This document shows, piece by piece, positions 16,532 to 24,957 of a stretch of 64,000 nt of DNA. A model generated the notes under the pieces. That model was not told the DNA's origin. It ran no database searches and saw only the letters and a program-made list of their open reading frames with translations. Position 1 is the first letter of the stretch, and each line of letters starts with the position of its first letter. The DNA comes from an uncultured Allomuricauda sp. (GTDB lineage Bacteria > Bacteroidota > Bacteroidia > Flavobacteriales > Flavobacteriaceae), in contig NZ_CANMUU010000001.1 of NCBI RefSeq assembly GCF_947501165.1, positions 1,178,001-1,242,000 on the forward strand. Direction: 5' to 3'. The translations under genes and the position numbers were made by a program.

Positions 16532-16872
16532 GGTGTTTCTTCCCTTGGTTTTGGAGTGATGGTAATTGTACTTTGTATGTCCAGTACCAATCCATCGTTT
16601 CGAGCATCCAAAACAAGGTCGGTCACCTTTTTTTTAGCCAACTTGAGTTCTTCTATTCTTTTTTCGGATTGTTCTAGGTTCTTACCGTCGTTTTCTTGAA
16701 GATTTAAGAGTTGAACACTGTGAAACTTTATTTTATAGTTTAGAAGAGACAATAATACATCAGCTGATTCGGCAGGTTCAAAAATACCCTCTACTAGGCG
16801 AACCTTGTAAGAAGCGTCACAAACCGGGTCGTCTTTTTTCGTCTTCAACCAATTGAACACCTTGTTTTTCAT
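16528..16872 (-). CDS. Small soluble protein, SbtA-linked family (copy 2)
   Basis: 114 residues, paralogous to the protein at 14986-15279 with about 16 extra N-terminal residues (KNKVFNWLKTKKDD). Shared features are VRLVEGIFEPAESADVL, KIKFHSVQLL and RIEELKLAKKKV, then a final ITITPKP strand. It starts inside the preceding minus-strand gene (56-nt overlap), so its translation may depend on that gene. Having two copies on either side of the LysR gene suggests duplication within the locus. Function unknown. Confidence 0.6.
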   Translation of the reverse strand: MKNKVFNWLKTKKDDPVCDASYKVRLVEGIFEPAESADVLLSLLNYKIKFHSVQLLNLQENDGKNLEQSEKRIEELKLAKKKVTDLVLDARNDGLVLDIQSTITITPKPREETP

Positions 16873-17227
16873 TTTTTGGATTGTTAGTTAGAATAGCTTT
16901 CAATGTGGGCGTATATCCATAAAAGTTTCTGCCATCTTCTCTTCTAAGCACCACTTGGGTTCTACCATCCCTCAAAACCTCCATCTGGTCTATAATCACC
17001 ATGGCCCCATTAAAATTAAGACGCATTCCAAAACCGGACCGAGTATTCAAGGATTTTTCCAAAACAATGATTTGAGACTTTGGAATCTCTACTATCAAAC
17101 CGCTTTCTGAATCACCTCTACTTTCAGAAAAGTGCTCAAAACTTATGGATTTAAAATGTTCTTGCGCATTAAGTAATGAGCAAAACAAAAATATAATCGG
17201 AATTATATAAAGTAATCTTTTTTGCAT
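16817..17227 (-). CDS. Secreted protein of unknown function
   Basis: 136 residues from the ATG at 17227, which places a clean signal peptide at the N-terminus (QKRLLYIIPIIFLFCSLLNAQ). An upstream in-frame start at 17284 would put 19 residues before it and is unlikely. The mature part is beta-rich (SGFGMRLNFNGAMVIIDQM; RREDGRNFYGYTPTL). It overlaps the following small gene by 56 nt. Its promoter region is shared with the divergent TetR gene and contains the palindrome at 17283-17329. Not recognised. Confidence 0.55.
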   Translation of the reverse strand: MQKRLLYIIPIIFLFCSLLNAQEHFKSISFEHFSESRGDSESGLIVEIPKSQIIVLEKSLNTRSGFGMRLNFNGAMVIIDQMEVLRDGRTQVVLRREDGRNFYGYTPTLKAILTNNPKNEKQGVQLVEDEKRRPGL

Positions 17228-17282
17228 AGGCTTGATTTTCAGTAAACTGTATAAAGATAGTTTTAATTGCAAATAAAAAAGC

Positions 17283-17329
17283 ATTACTATTGTTAATAAG
17301 TAGTTAAACTATTAAGATATGATAGTAAT
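17283..17329. promoter_or_regulatory. Nested palindrome, probable TetR operator
   Basis: Outer arms ATTACTAT (17283-17290) and ATAGTAAT (17322-17329) and the inner palindrome TAGTT-A-AACTA (17301-17311) share exactly the same centre at 17306. It lies just upstream of the TATATTTG box of the TetR gene. Confidence 0.55.
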
Positions 17330-17334
17330 ACTGT

Positions 17335-17342
17335 TATATTTG
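17335..17342 (+). promoter_or_regulatory. Predicted -7 box (TATATTTG) of the TetR-export operon
   Basis: Exact TAnnTTTG match, 28 nt before the TetR ATG and 6 nt after the nested palindrome. Confidence 0.55.
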
Positions 17343-17369
17343 CGTTCGATTTAATGAAAGTGTTTTTAA

Positions 17370-18056
17370 ATGGAAAGATTGTTGCATTCGATTCGAATAG
17401 GTATAAATGACAAAATCTATGTGAAAGATCCCGAATCATCCGATTTAGGAAAAAGAATCATAGAGCAGAGCATTCTCATGATTGATGAAATGGGTTTTGA
17501 AAGCTTCACCTTCAGAAAACTGGGAGAACGTATAAAATCTAATGAAAGTTCCATATACCGATATTTTGAAAACAAGCACAAACTCTTGTTGTATTTGGCA
17601 TCTTGGTACTGGGGATGGCTGGAGTACAGAATGGTGTTTGCCACAAACGGTATTACCAACAAAAAAGAAAAACTGAAAAAAGCCATTGAGATTTTGACCC
17701 AGACTGTGGAACAAGATGTCTCATTTTCCCATATCAACGAGGTGCTATTGAACAAAATAGTAATCAACGAATATTCCAAATCCTATTTAACTAAGGAAGT
17801 GGACCGTGAGAACAAGGATGGTTATTTTATTATCTACAAGAGGCTTATCAATCGTTTGCACGATATGATTGTGGCCTTAGATGGGAGTTATCCTTATCCC
17901 TCAAGTTTGGCCAGTACAATTTTAGAAGGTTCCCTCCACCAATACTTTTTGAAGGAACACTTCCCTATGTTAACAGATTGCAACGACGTAACTACACCAA
18001 CTGAATATTTTATGGATCTGGCTTTTAGGGCCCTTAAACCAACAGTAAATGGCTAA
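17370..18056 (+). CDS. TetR/AcrR family regulator
   Basis: 228 residues. The N-terminal helix-turn-helix is at about residues 28-72 (RIIEQSILMIDEMGFESFTFRKLGERI...SSIYRYFENKHKLLLYL), the classic TetR layout with the conserved Y-R-Y-F-x-N-K segment. The C-terminal domain is all-helical and presumably binds a ligand. It leads the export operon and overlaps the ABC gene by 8 nt, so it likely autoregulates and controls the exporter. A nested palindrome sits just upstream of its promoter box. Confidence 0.9.
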   Translation: MERLLHSIRIGINDKIYVKDPESSDLGKRIIEQSILMIDEMGFESFTFRKLGERIKSNESSIYRYFENKHKLLLYLASWYWGWLEYRMVFATNGITNKKEKLKKAIEILTQTVEQDVSFSHINEVLLNKIVINEYSKSYLTKEVDRENKDGYFIIYKRLINRLHDMIVALDGSYPYPSSLASTILEGSLHQYFLKEHFPMLTDCNDVTTPTEYFMDLAFRALKPTVNG

Positions 18057-19716
18057 AAATATATTAACGGCGTGGCAGCGCCTTTTGGGACTTCTTGCTT
18101 TAGATAAAAAAGATGTTCTGCAAATCTTCTACTATGCAATTTTTGCAGGAGTGGTCAATTTATCCTTGCCTTTGGGGATACAGGCCATTATCAACCTTAT
18201 ACAGGGAGCCCAAGTAAGTACTTCATGGATCATATTGGTTATTTTGGTCACCTTGGGAGTCGCTTTTGTAGGGATACTCCAGTTGATGCAGATACGAATA
18301 ATTGAAAACGTTCAGCAGAAGATTTTCACAAGGTCTTCTTTCGAGTTTGCTTATAGGTTTCCCAAGATAAAAATGAGTCAGCTCCTTAATTATTATCCTC
18401 CTGAGTTGGCAAATCGTTTTTTTGATACACTTACTGTTCAGAAGTCGCTTTCAAAGATTTTGATTGATTTTCCGGCGGCACTCTTACAAATCATATTTGG
18501 ATTGCTTTTGCTTTCCTTTTATCACCCCTTCTTCATCATTTATGGTATTCTGCTCATCCTTTTGATATATGTGGTATTTAAATTTACTGCGCAAAAAGGT
18601 CTGGAAACCAGTTTAGATGAATCCAAAAACAAATACAAAGTGGCCCATTGGCTTCAGGAAGTTGCCAGAAGCTTGGTCAGTTTCAAGCTTTCAGGAAAGA
18701 CTTCACATGCCATAGATAAAAATGACACTTTAGTGGCAAAGTATCTTGATGCACGTGAAAGCCATTTTAAGGTTCTCATTCTCCAATTTATACAAATGAT
18801 TGGGTTTAAGGTATTGGTTACTGCTGGACTTTTACTTATTGGAGGTCTTCTGGTTCTCAACCAAGAAATGAACATCGGACAATTCGTTGCTGCTGAGCTT
18901 ATTATACTTTTAGTAATCAGCTCTGTTGAAAAACTGATTCTTGGACTTGAAACCTTCTATGATCTATTGACATCTTTGGAAAAGCTAGGTCAAGTGGTCG
19001 ATAGGGAATTAGAGCCTTTGGAAGGAGAGCGTCCATTTTCTGAAAATGATGGTTTTACTGTAGAGTTGCAAGATGTATCCTATCACGTGCCTGATAGGGA
19101 TAAAAAAATCATTGACAATATATCTTTAACCATTTCACCTACGTGTACCATTTTACTGCAGGGGCCCAATGGGTCTGGTAAGTCAACATTACTGAGGTTG
19201 ATTGCTGGGATAATAGAACCAAACCAAGGAAACATTTTTGTAAACAACGTTGCCCTGCAAGGATTGAATTTGAATTATTATCGCTATCATCTTGGGCAGT
19301 CCCTTACGGAAGAGTCACCTTTTGAAGGTACAATCTTGGATAACATCACCTTTGGCGATAAGGATATTTCAAAAGATGAAGTATACTGGGCTCTTGAGAA
19401 AACGGGACTGACGGAATTCGTGAAAGAACAGCCACAGGGATTGAACACCATATTGTATCCGGAAGGGAGACAAATACCCTATACCATATCCAAGAAAATA
19501 GTTTTGGCACGAAGTATTGTGAGAAAACCCAAGCTTTTGATTTTGAAAGATCCACTAGATCAATTCACAGAAGAAGAAGCAATCCGAATTATGGACTTTT
19601 TGACAGAACCTTCCAATGGATGGGCTCTGGTTGTGGTAAGTCAAAACCCGAAATGGACAGATCGTTGCGGTCGCATCATTACAATTGAAAACGGAAAGTT
19701 GATTAACGAAAGATAA
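18049..19716 (+). CDS. ABC exporter of a type I-like system, degenerate NBD
   Basis: 555 residues. An N-terminal membrane domain of about six segments (residues 20-300) resembles type I secretion ABC transporters; the nucleotide-binding domain spans about 340-550. Walker A is intact (GPNGSGKST, residues 372-380). The signature region reads RQIPYTISKK in place of LSGGQ, and Walker B reads LLILKDPLD (K500-D501) where LLLDEP is normal. No C39 peptidase domain. It is followed after 6 nt by an HlyD-type adaptor and then a TolC-type channel, so a trans-envelope exporter is likely; substrate unknown. Confidence 0.85.
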   Translation: MAKNILTAWQRLLGLLALDKKDVLQIFYYAIFAGVVNLSLPLGIQAIINLIQGAQVSTSWIILVILVTLGVAFVGILQLMQIRIIENVQQKIFTRSSFEFAYRFPKIKMSQLLNYYPPELANRFFDTLTVQKSLSKILIDFPAALLQIIFGLLLLSFYHPFFIIYGILLILLIYVVFKFTAQKGLETSLDESKNKYKVAHWLQEVARSLVSFKLSGKTSHAIDKNDTLVAKYLDARESHFKVLILQFIQMIGFKVLVTAGLLLIGGLLVLNQEMNIGQFVAAELIILLVISSVEKLILGLETFYDLLTSLEKLGQVVDRELEPLEGERPFSENDGFTVELQDVSYHVPDRDKKIIDNISLTISPTCTILLQGPNGSGKSTLLRLIAGIIEPNQGNIFVNNVALQGLNLNYYRYHLGQSLTEESPFEGTILDNITFGDKDISKDEVYWALEKTGLTEFVKEQPQGLNTILYPEGRQIPYTISKKIVLARSIVRKPKLLILKDPLDQFTEEEAIRIMDFLTEPSNGWALVVVSQNPKWTDRCGRIITIENGKLINER

Positions 19717-19722
19717 AACACC

Positions 19723-21075
19723 ATGCTCAATATATCACATAACAAGTTGAACCAGAAGGTGGATATCACCGGACATAAAGCCGGAATAAAGGTTTTTCAC
19801 AGAAGGCACTATAAGCATTTTAATCGTTTTTTGGCCGCCTTTTCAATTATCCTCTTGATAATACTCTTTCTGCCCTGGACACAGAATATCTCAGGGGACG
19901 GTTTCTTGACAACACTTAAACCCGATCAAAGGCCGCAGACCATTCAATCACCTATTCCAGGGCGTATTGAGCAATGGTATGTGCGTGAAGGAGATTTTGT
20001 AAACAAGGGAGATACTATTCTGCACATTTCTGAAGTTAAAAGTGAATACTTTGACCCTAACCTTGTGGCCAGAACGGGGCAGCAGATAAAGGCAAAAGAA
20101 ATGGCGGTAACGTCCTACGAAGAAAAGGTGAAGGCCTTGGGGACTCAAATTCAAGCTTTGACCAAAGAACGACAGTTAAAATTGGAACAGGCTAGGAACA
20201 AGTTACTGCAATCTAGGCTCAAAGTACAGAGCGATAGCATTGATTTGGAAGCGGCTAATACCAATATTCTAATAGCCCAGCGTCAATTTGACCGGACTAC
20301 GCAGTTAGAAAAAGAGGGTCTTAAAGCGGTGACCGATGTTGAAGAAAAGCGCCTGAAATTACAAGAGACCCAGGCCAAATTGATTTCACAGGAGAACAAG
20401 CTCCTTACCAGTAAAAATGAGGTCATAAATGCTCAAGTAGAAATCAATAGGGTCCAAGCGGAATATGCCGATAAGATTGCGAAAGCCCGTAGTGACAGGT
20501 ATACCGCGCAATCCAACCAATTTGATTCCGAAGCTCAGGTTACCAAGTTGGAAAATGAGTATACCAATTATGAGATTAGAAATGATCTCATGTACATACG
20601 CGCTCCCCAAAATGGTTTTATCAATAAGGCACTGCAATCAGGAATAGGCGAAACCTTTAAAGAGGGGGACCGTTTGGTAGGTATTATGCCCTCGAATTAC
20701 GAAATGGCTGTTGAGACCTTCGTTGAGCCTATAGATTTGCCTTTGATGCATTTGGGAGAGAAAATACGAATCCAATTTGATGGATGGCCCGCAATAATAT
20801 TTAGTGGCTGGCCCAACGTATCCTTTGGAACTTTTGGCGGCAAAGTGGTGGCCATAGAGACTTTTATTAGTGACAACGGAAAATATAGAATCTTGGTGGC
20901 ACCCGACCCTGACGAAGCTCCCTGGCCCAAGGATTTAAGGGTTGGTTCCGGAGCGTTTACCATGGCCTTGTTGGAAGATGTTCCAATTTGGTTTGAGTTA
21001 TGGCGACAGATCAACGGATTCCCACCAAATTATTATCAACCTGTAAACGGCAAGTCCGATGTGGCAAAAAAATAG
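19723..21075 (+). CDS. HlyD family membrane-fusion (adaptor) protein
   Basis: 450 residues. A cytoplasmic N-terminus is followed by one membrane segment (about 38-57, FSIILLIILFLPW), a biotinyl-lipoyl half (IPGRIEQWYVREGDFVNKGDTIL at about 82-104), a long coiled coil (about 120-285), the second lipoyl half (IRAPQNGFINKAL) and a beta-barrel domain. It links the inner-membrane ABC protein to the TolC channel. It overlaps the TolC gene by 17 nt. Large for the family, mostly from the long hairpin. Confidence 0.92.
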   Translation: MLNISHNKLNQKVDITGHKAGIKVFHRRHYKHFNRFLAAFSIILLIILFLPWTQNISGDGFLTTLKPDQRPQTIQSPIPGRIEQWYVREGDFVNKGDTILHISEVKSEYFDPNLVARTGQQIKAKEMAVTSYEEKVKALGTQIQALTKERQLKLEQARNKLLQSRLKVQSDSIDLEAANTNILIAQRQFDRTTQLEKEGLKAVTDVEEKRLKLQETQAKLISQENKLLTSKNEVINAQVEINRVQAEYADKIAKARSDRYTAQSNQFDSEAQVTKLENEYTNYEIRNDLMYIRAPQNGFINKALQSGIGETFKEGDRLVGIMPSNYEMAVETFVEPIDLPLMHLGEKIRIQFDGWPAIIFSGWPNVSFGTFGGKVVAIETFISDNGKYRILVAPDPDEAPWPKDLRVGSGAFTMALLEDVPIWFELWRQINGFPPNYYQPVNGKSDVAKK

Positions 21076-22474
21076 GAACTACTTTTTCATCCTGTTCTCG
21101 TTCCTTGCAATGAGCTCAGGATTATATGGCCAGCAAGATACGGTAGTCCTTAAGTTTAAGGAGTTCTTAGGCTATGTCAAGAAGTACCATCCGGTGGCTA
21201 AACAGGCACAGTTGACCATTTCCATAGGTCAGGCTAATCTGATGAAGGCTCGTGGAGGTTTTGACCCAAAAATTGAGGTGGATTATAATCGGAAGGAGTT
21301 TTCAGGGACTGAATATTGGGACCGCTTGAATGCAACTTTTAAAATACCCACTTGGTATGGAATAGAGCTTAAAGGTAATTTTGAGCAGATTCAAGGGGAA
21401 TTTACCAATCCGGACGAATTCTTGCCAGATGACGGGCTGTACAGTCTTGGAGTTTCTTTCTCTTTGGCGGATGGTTTTTGGATTAACGAGCGTATGGCTA
21501 CCCTAAGGAAAGCCAAGTTCTTTAGGGAGCAAAGCAAAGCTGACCAGGATTTATTAGTCAATGAAATTTTGTATAAGGCATCATTGGCCTATTTTGATTG
21601 GTTAAGGGCATATCAGGATGCAAGGATTTTCCAGGACTTTTTACAAAATGCCGATAGACGATTTCAAGGAATCAAAAAAAGTGCATTGGCCGGCGATATT
21701 GCTGTAATCGATACGGTTGAGGCTAAAATTGCTGTTCAGAATAGAGCTTTGAGTTTGGAGCAAGCAAGGGTAAAACTTATGAAACGCTCTTTGGAGCTAT
21801 CCAATTTTTTATGGCTCAATGATTTGCCAGTTGAATTACAGGCTAATGTGGTCCCAGATGACGGTGTTGAAGAGGACATTGATGAAACCTTAGAAATTAT
21901 GGGTAGACCTTTGGATAGTTTTACGCTGGAGAATCACCCAAAAATACAATCGCTGGAATATAAGATTGATGGTCTTGTGGTTGACAAAAGACTGAAAGCG
22001 AACAAATTATTGCCCACCTTAGATGTAGAGTATAATTTTTTAACTGAGACTCCGGGGAATATTGGTTCCTTGGAAACCAATGAATTCAAGGGGGGCGTGG
22101 TGTTTAGCGTACCTATATTTTTAAGAAAAGAACGGGGAGATTTAAAATTGGCGAAGTTCAAGTTACGAGATGCTGAATTTGAGAGGGATAATGCCTTGGT
22201 GGAGATTCAGAATAAGGTAATTGCTATTTATAGGGAACTTGATTCATACACTACACAAAACCAATTGATTGCAGATATTGTGAGGGATTATGGCACGCTG
22301 CTATCTGCTGAAGAACGAAAATTCAGTTTTGGTGAGAGCTCTCTGTTTTTGATTAACTCTCGAGAGAGCAGTCTCATTGATGCCTTTTTAAAACAAAATG
22401 AGGTTCAGAATAAGTTCTTCCTCACCAAAGCCATGTTGTTCAAGAGCTTGGCCATAAACCCAGTGGACTTATAG
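21059..22474 (+). CDS. TolC family outer-membrane channel
   Basis: 471 residues. Signal peptide (about residues 1-25, ending GLYGQ), then the duplicated outer-membrane efflux protein fold with long helices (AYFDWLRAYQDARIFQDFL; LARQ-type helix LSLEQARVKLMKRSLELSNFLW) and two strand regions. It forms the outer-membrane exit duct for the preceding ABC-HlyD pair. The ATG at 21059 lies inside the HlyD gene and is supported by the signal peptide. Confidence 0.9.
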   Translation: MWQKNRNYFFILFSFLAMSSGLYGQQDTVVLKFKEFLGYVKKYHPVAKQAQLTISIGQANLMKARGGFDPKIEVDYNRKEFSGTEYWDRLNATFKIPTWYGIELKGNFEQIQGEFTNPDEFLPDDGLYSLGVSFSLADGFWINERMATLRKAKFFREQSKADQDLLVNEILYKASLAYFDWLRAYQDARIFQDFLQNADRRFQGIKKSALAGDIAVIDTVEAKIAVQNRALSLEQARVKLMKRSLELSNFLWLNDLPVELQANVVPDDGVEEDIDETLEIMGRPLDSFTLENHPKIQSLEYKIDGLVVDKRLKANKLLPTLDVEYNFLTETPGNIGSLETNEFKGGVVFSVPIFLRKERGDLKLAKFKLRDAEFERDNALVEIQNKVIAIYRELDSYTTQNQLIADIVRDYGTLLSAEERKFSFGESSLFLINSRESSLIDAFLKQNEVQNKFFLTKAMLFKSLAINPVDL

Positions 22475-22484
22475 ATGGTGAAGC

Positions 22485-23402
22485 ATGACTCAAAAGAAAA
22501 CAGTACTGGAAAAAAGCAGCAAGCAAAGGAATAAAAACTTTAAGCTATCAATTTCTTCTGGCGTCAAGGATACCTTCTTTATTGTTTCTGGGATATTTTC
22601 CGCTGCTTTCGGTCTGGAGAGTTTTCTTTTGCCCAATCGATTTATTGATGGTGGAGCCACTGGTATTTCTTTATTGATTTCCGAGGTTGCCGATGTACCT
22701 CTTTGGGCACTCATAATTTTGGTTAACATTCCATTCTTGATAATGGGTTATAGAGTCATTGGAAAACAATTTGCCATAAAGGCGGTAATCGCTATTTTGG
22801 GTCTGGCTTTAACTCTTGTATTGGTCACTTTTCCCGAAGTTACCCAAGATAAGTTATTGGTGGCGGTTTTCGGGGGGTTCTTTTTAGGGGCAGGTATCGG
22901 ACTTTCCATTAGAGGTGGAAGCGTACTTGATGGGACAGAGGTTCTCGCTATTTTTCTCAGCAAAAAATGGGGTGTAAAGATTGGCGACGTCATCATTCTA
23001 GTTAACCTTGTCATTTTCTTAGCAGCCGCTTATCTTCTATCTATAGAAGCGGCGTTATATTCCATGCTAACCTATTTGGCTGCATCAAAAACGTTGGACT
23101 TTGTGGTTGAAGGAATTGAGGAATACACTGGAGTTACCATCATTTCACAAAAGAGTGAGGAGTTGCGTGAAATGATTATTGAGACGATGGGCAGAGGATT
23201 GACCATTTATGATGCGAGAGGAGGATATGGAAACAAGGGGGAACAAATGAAGTATGAGGTTATTTACACCGTTATTACCCGACTGGAGATTCGTAAACTA
23301 TATCTTGAAATCGAAAAAATTGACGAAAAAGCCTTTGTGATAATGAACAGCATTAATGACACCAAAGGTGGAATGGTAAAGAAAAGATTTCTAGACCATT
23401 GA
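22485..23402 (+). CDS. YitT family membrane protein (DUF161/DUF2179)
   Basis: 305 residues. The N-terminal part has about five membrane segments with the YitT signature (FGLESFLLPNRFIDGGATGISLL near residue 45 and a glycine-rich GGFFLGAGIGLSIRGGSVLDGTE region near 125-145). The C-terminal DUF2179 domain is soluble (TGVTIISQKSEELREMII; RGLTIYDARGGY). The role is unclear; membrane transport has been suggested for the family. It starts 10 nt after the TolC gene, so it may share that transcript. Confidence 0.9.
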   Translation: MTQKKTVLEKSSKQRNKNFKLSISSGVKDTFFIVSGIFSAAFGLESFLLPNRFIDGGATGISLLISEVADVPLWALIILVNIPFLIMGYRVIGKQFAIKAVIAILGLALTLVLVTFPEVTQDKLLVAVFGGFFLGAGIGLSIRGGSVLDGTEVLAIFLSKKWGVKIGDVIILVNLVIFLAAAYLLSIEAALYSMLTYLAASKTLDFVVEGIEEYTGVTIISQKSEELREMIIETMGRGLTIYDARGGYGNKGEQMKYEVIYTVITRLEIRKLYLEIEKIDEKAFVIMNSINDTKGGMVKKRFLDH

Positions 23403-23528
23403 GCAAATCATCTCGGTAAAATGATGTGTAGGGATACTGGTAGTTTCTTCAAATTGAACCCACCTGTAAGTTTTTCTCAAATAATCCAACAAATGATAAA
23501 AATCAATAAATGAGCTGTTTGTAAGAGC

Positions 23529-23536
23529 TACATTTG
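23529..23536 (+). promoter_or_regulatory. Predicted -7 box (TACATTTG) of the thioredoxin-like gene
   Basis: Exact TAnnTTTG match 13 nt before the ATG at 23550. Confidence 0.5.
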
Positions 23537-23549
23537 AAAAAATATACAT

Positions 23550-24182
23550 ATGGATACAGTTGTGGAGAACCAAAAGGGAGAAGTTTTGGATTTAGTGCTT
23601 TCAGGAATAGAAAAAGGCATGTCTTACCAAACGTATAGAGAATTGGTACGGGATTTAGCAAAAAAGCGTGCCACCACAGGACCTGAACAACTGGAGTCTC
23701 TTATCAATTATACAGAATTGAACGACCGAAGAATGGCGCGTTGGGACAAAACTTTGAAGATTTCTGAAGAAACAAAGCAAACAATCGCTAATCTAGATTC
23801 AAACTTGGTGTTTTTGGTGTTGAGCGAAAGCTGGTGTGGAGATGCATCGCCAAGCTTGCCTGTAATCAATAAAGTTGCAGAGCTGAATGAAAATATTGAC
23901 CTCAAAATTGTATTGCGGGATGAAAATCTACCATTAATGGATAAGTTTTTAACCAAAGGTTCCCGTTCTATTCCGAAGTTGATTGTATGGGATAAGGATA
24001 AAGAAGAAGTTGTTGGTGATTGGGGTCCAAGGCCAAATATTGCTGCGCAAATGGTTGAGGATTATAAAAAAAAGCATGGAAAATTGACCTCAGAGTTCAA
24101 ACAGGACCTACAAGTATGGTATAACAAGGACAAGGGACAGAATACCCTTGAAAATTTGACACAACTACTTACTTTGATATAA
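23550..24182 (+). CDS. Thioredoxin-like protein with single active-site Cys
   Basis: 210 residues. A helical N-terminal region (1-80) precedes a thioredoxin fold whose active-site segment reads SWCGDASPSLP, with only C96; the second Cys of CxxC is Asp-Ala here. The cis-proline segment (SRSIPKLIVWD) and the later DWGPRP motif are as in the WCGDA thioredoxin-like family of Bacteroidota. It has no signal peptide, so it is cytoplasmic. A monothiol role or loss of classical disulfide reductase activity is inferred. Its end overlaps the convergent TonB-like gene by 18 nt. Confidence 0.82.
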   Translation: MDTVVENQKGEVLDLVLSGIEKGMSYQTYRELVRDLAKKRATTGPEQLESLINYTELNDRRMARWDKTLKISEETKQTIANLDSNLVFLVLSESWCGDASPSLPVINKVAELNENIDLKIVLRDENLPLMDKFLTKGSRSIPKLIVWDKDKEEVVGDWGPRPNIAAQMVEDYKKKHGKLTSEFKQDLQVWYNKDKGQNTLENLTQLLTLI

Positions 24183-24884
24183 ATAGGTAATAGTGCCTAT
24201 CTGCGAGTTTTTTGAACCTCGATTGAAACGTGCTTTAAGTGCGTATTGAATGGCATTGTCTACCAAACACCCATTACTTGTGCTGGAACTTTGGTCATTA
24301 AAATTAGCTTCGGTAACATAACCGTTTTGATCCACTTTAATGTTTATAACTACTTTTCCCCCTTCAATACAGGTGTAAATAGGAGGAGGTAGCGAATAGG
24401 CGTTTCGGTCTATCAAGGAATAGGAAATGGAGGTCCTTTTGTCTTTTAAGGCGTTTGTAAAGGTTTCTTTTTGCTCTTCGCGTTCGGAGAGTTGTTGTTT
24501 CTTTTCCTGTCTTTGTTCGGCCAACTTTTTTAAATTCTCGGCATACGCTTCATCGGAAGCAGATAACTCTCCAGCATCACTCGTTAAAGCCCGTTCTTCC
24601 ATGAGCTCTTCCAAAGTTTTTAGAGGTTCAGGATTACCAACTGTAGGTTTGGCAGTTTCGTTTAGGGCCATATGACTTTTAATGGGATCATTATTGGCAA
24701 GTTCTTCGAGTCTTTTTTCCTCTTCTTCCAATAACTTCTCAATATCCTCGTCGGCCAAACTTAGCTCAATCACATACTCTTCCTCCTTCATTCCTCCTAA
24801 ATGGATGTTGTACATCAACAAAATGATCAACGCCATGGAGAAGAAGGTGATTAAGAAAGATAACTGTTGACGGTTAAGATTCAT
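24165..24884 (-). CDS. TonB-like protein (energy-transducer C-terminal fold)
   Basis: 239 residues. One N-terminal membrane segment (about 10-28) is followed by a highly charged, coiled-coil-prone periplasmic stretch (about 40-165, E/K/L-rich rather than the usual proline-rich TonB spacer). A C-terminal domain (GGKVVINIKVDQNGYVTEANF, then AIQYALKARFN) resembles the TonB C-terminal fold. It may transduce energy to outer-membrane receptors or have another envelope role. It is last in the ftsX-DUF3098-uppP-truB series, 73 nt after truB. Confidence 0.7.
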   Translation of the reverse strand: MNLNRQQLSFLITFFSMALIILLMYNIHLGGMKEEEYVIELSLADEDIEKLLEEEEKRLEELANNDPIKSHMALNETAKPTVGNPEPLKTLEELMEERALTSDAGELSASDEAYAENLKKLAEQRQEKKQQLSEREEQKETFTNALKDKRTSISYSLIDRNAYSLPPPIYTCIEGGKVVINIKVDQNGYVTEANFNDQSSSTSNGCLVDNAIQYALKARFNRGSKNSQIGTITYLYQSK

Positions 24885-24957
24885 GGTGCTATAATAACCT
24901 CTTTTTTTTTAAAATATTTTACTATTAGCTTTTCCCTAACTCCTTTTTCTAATGATT

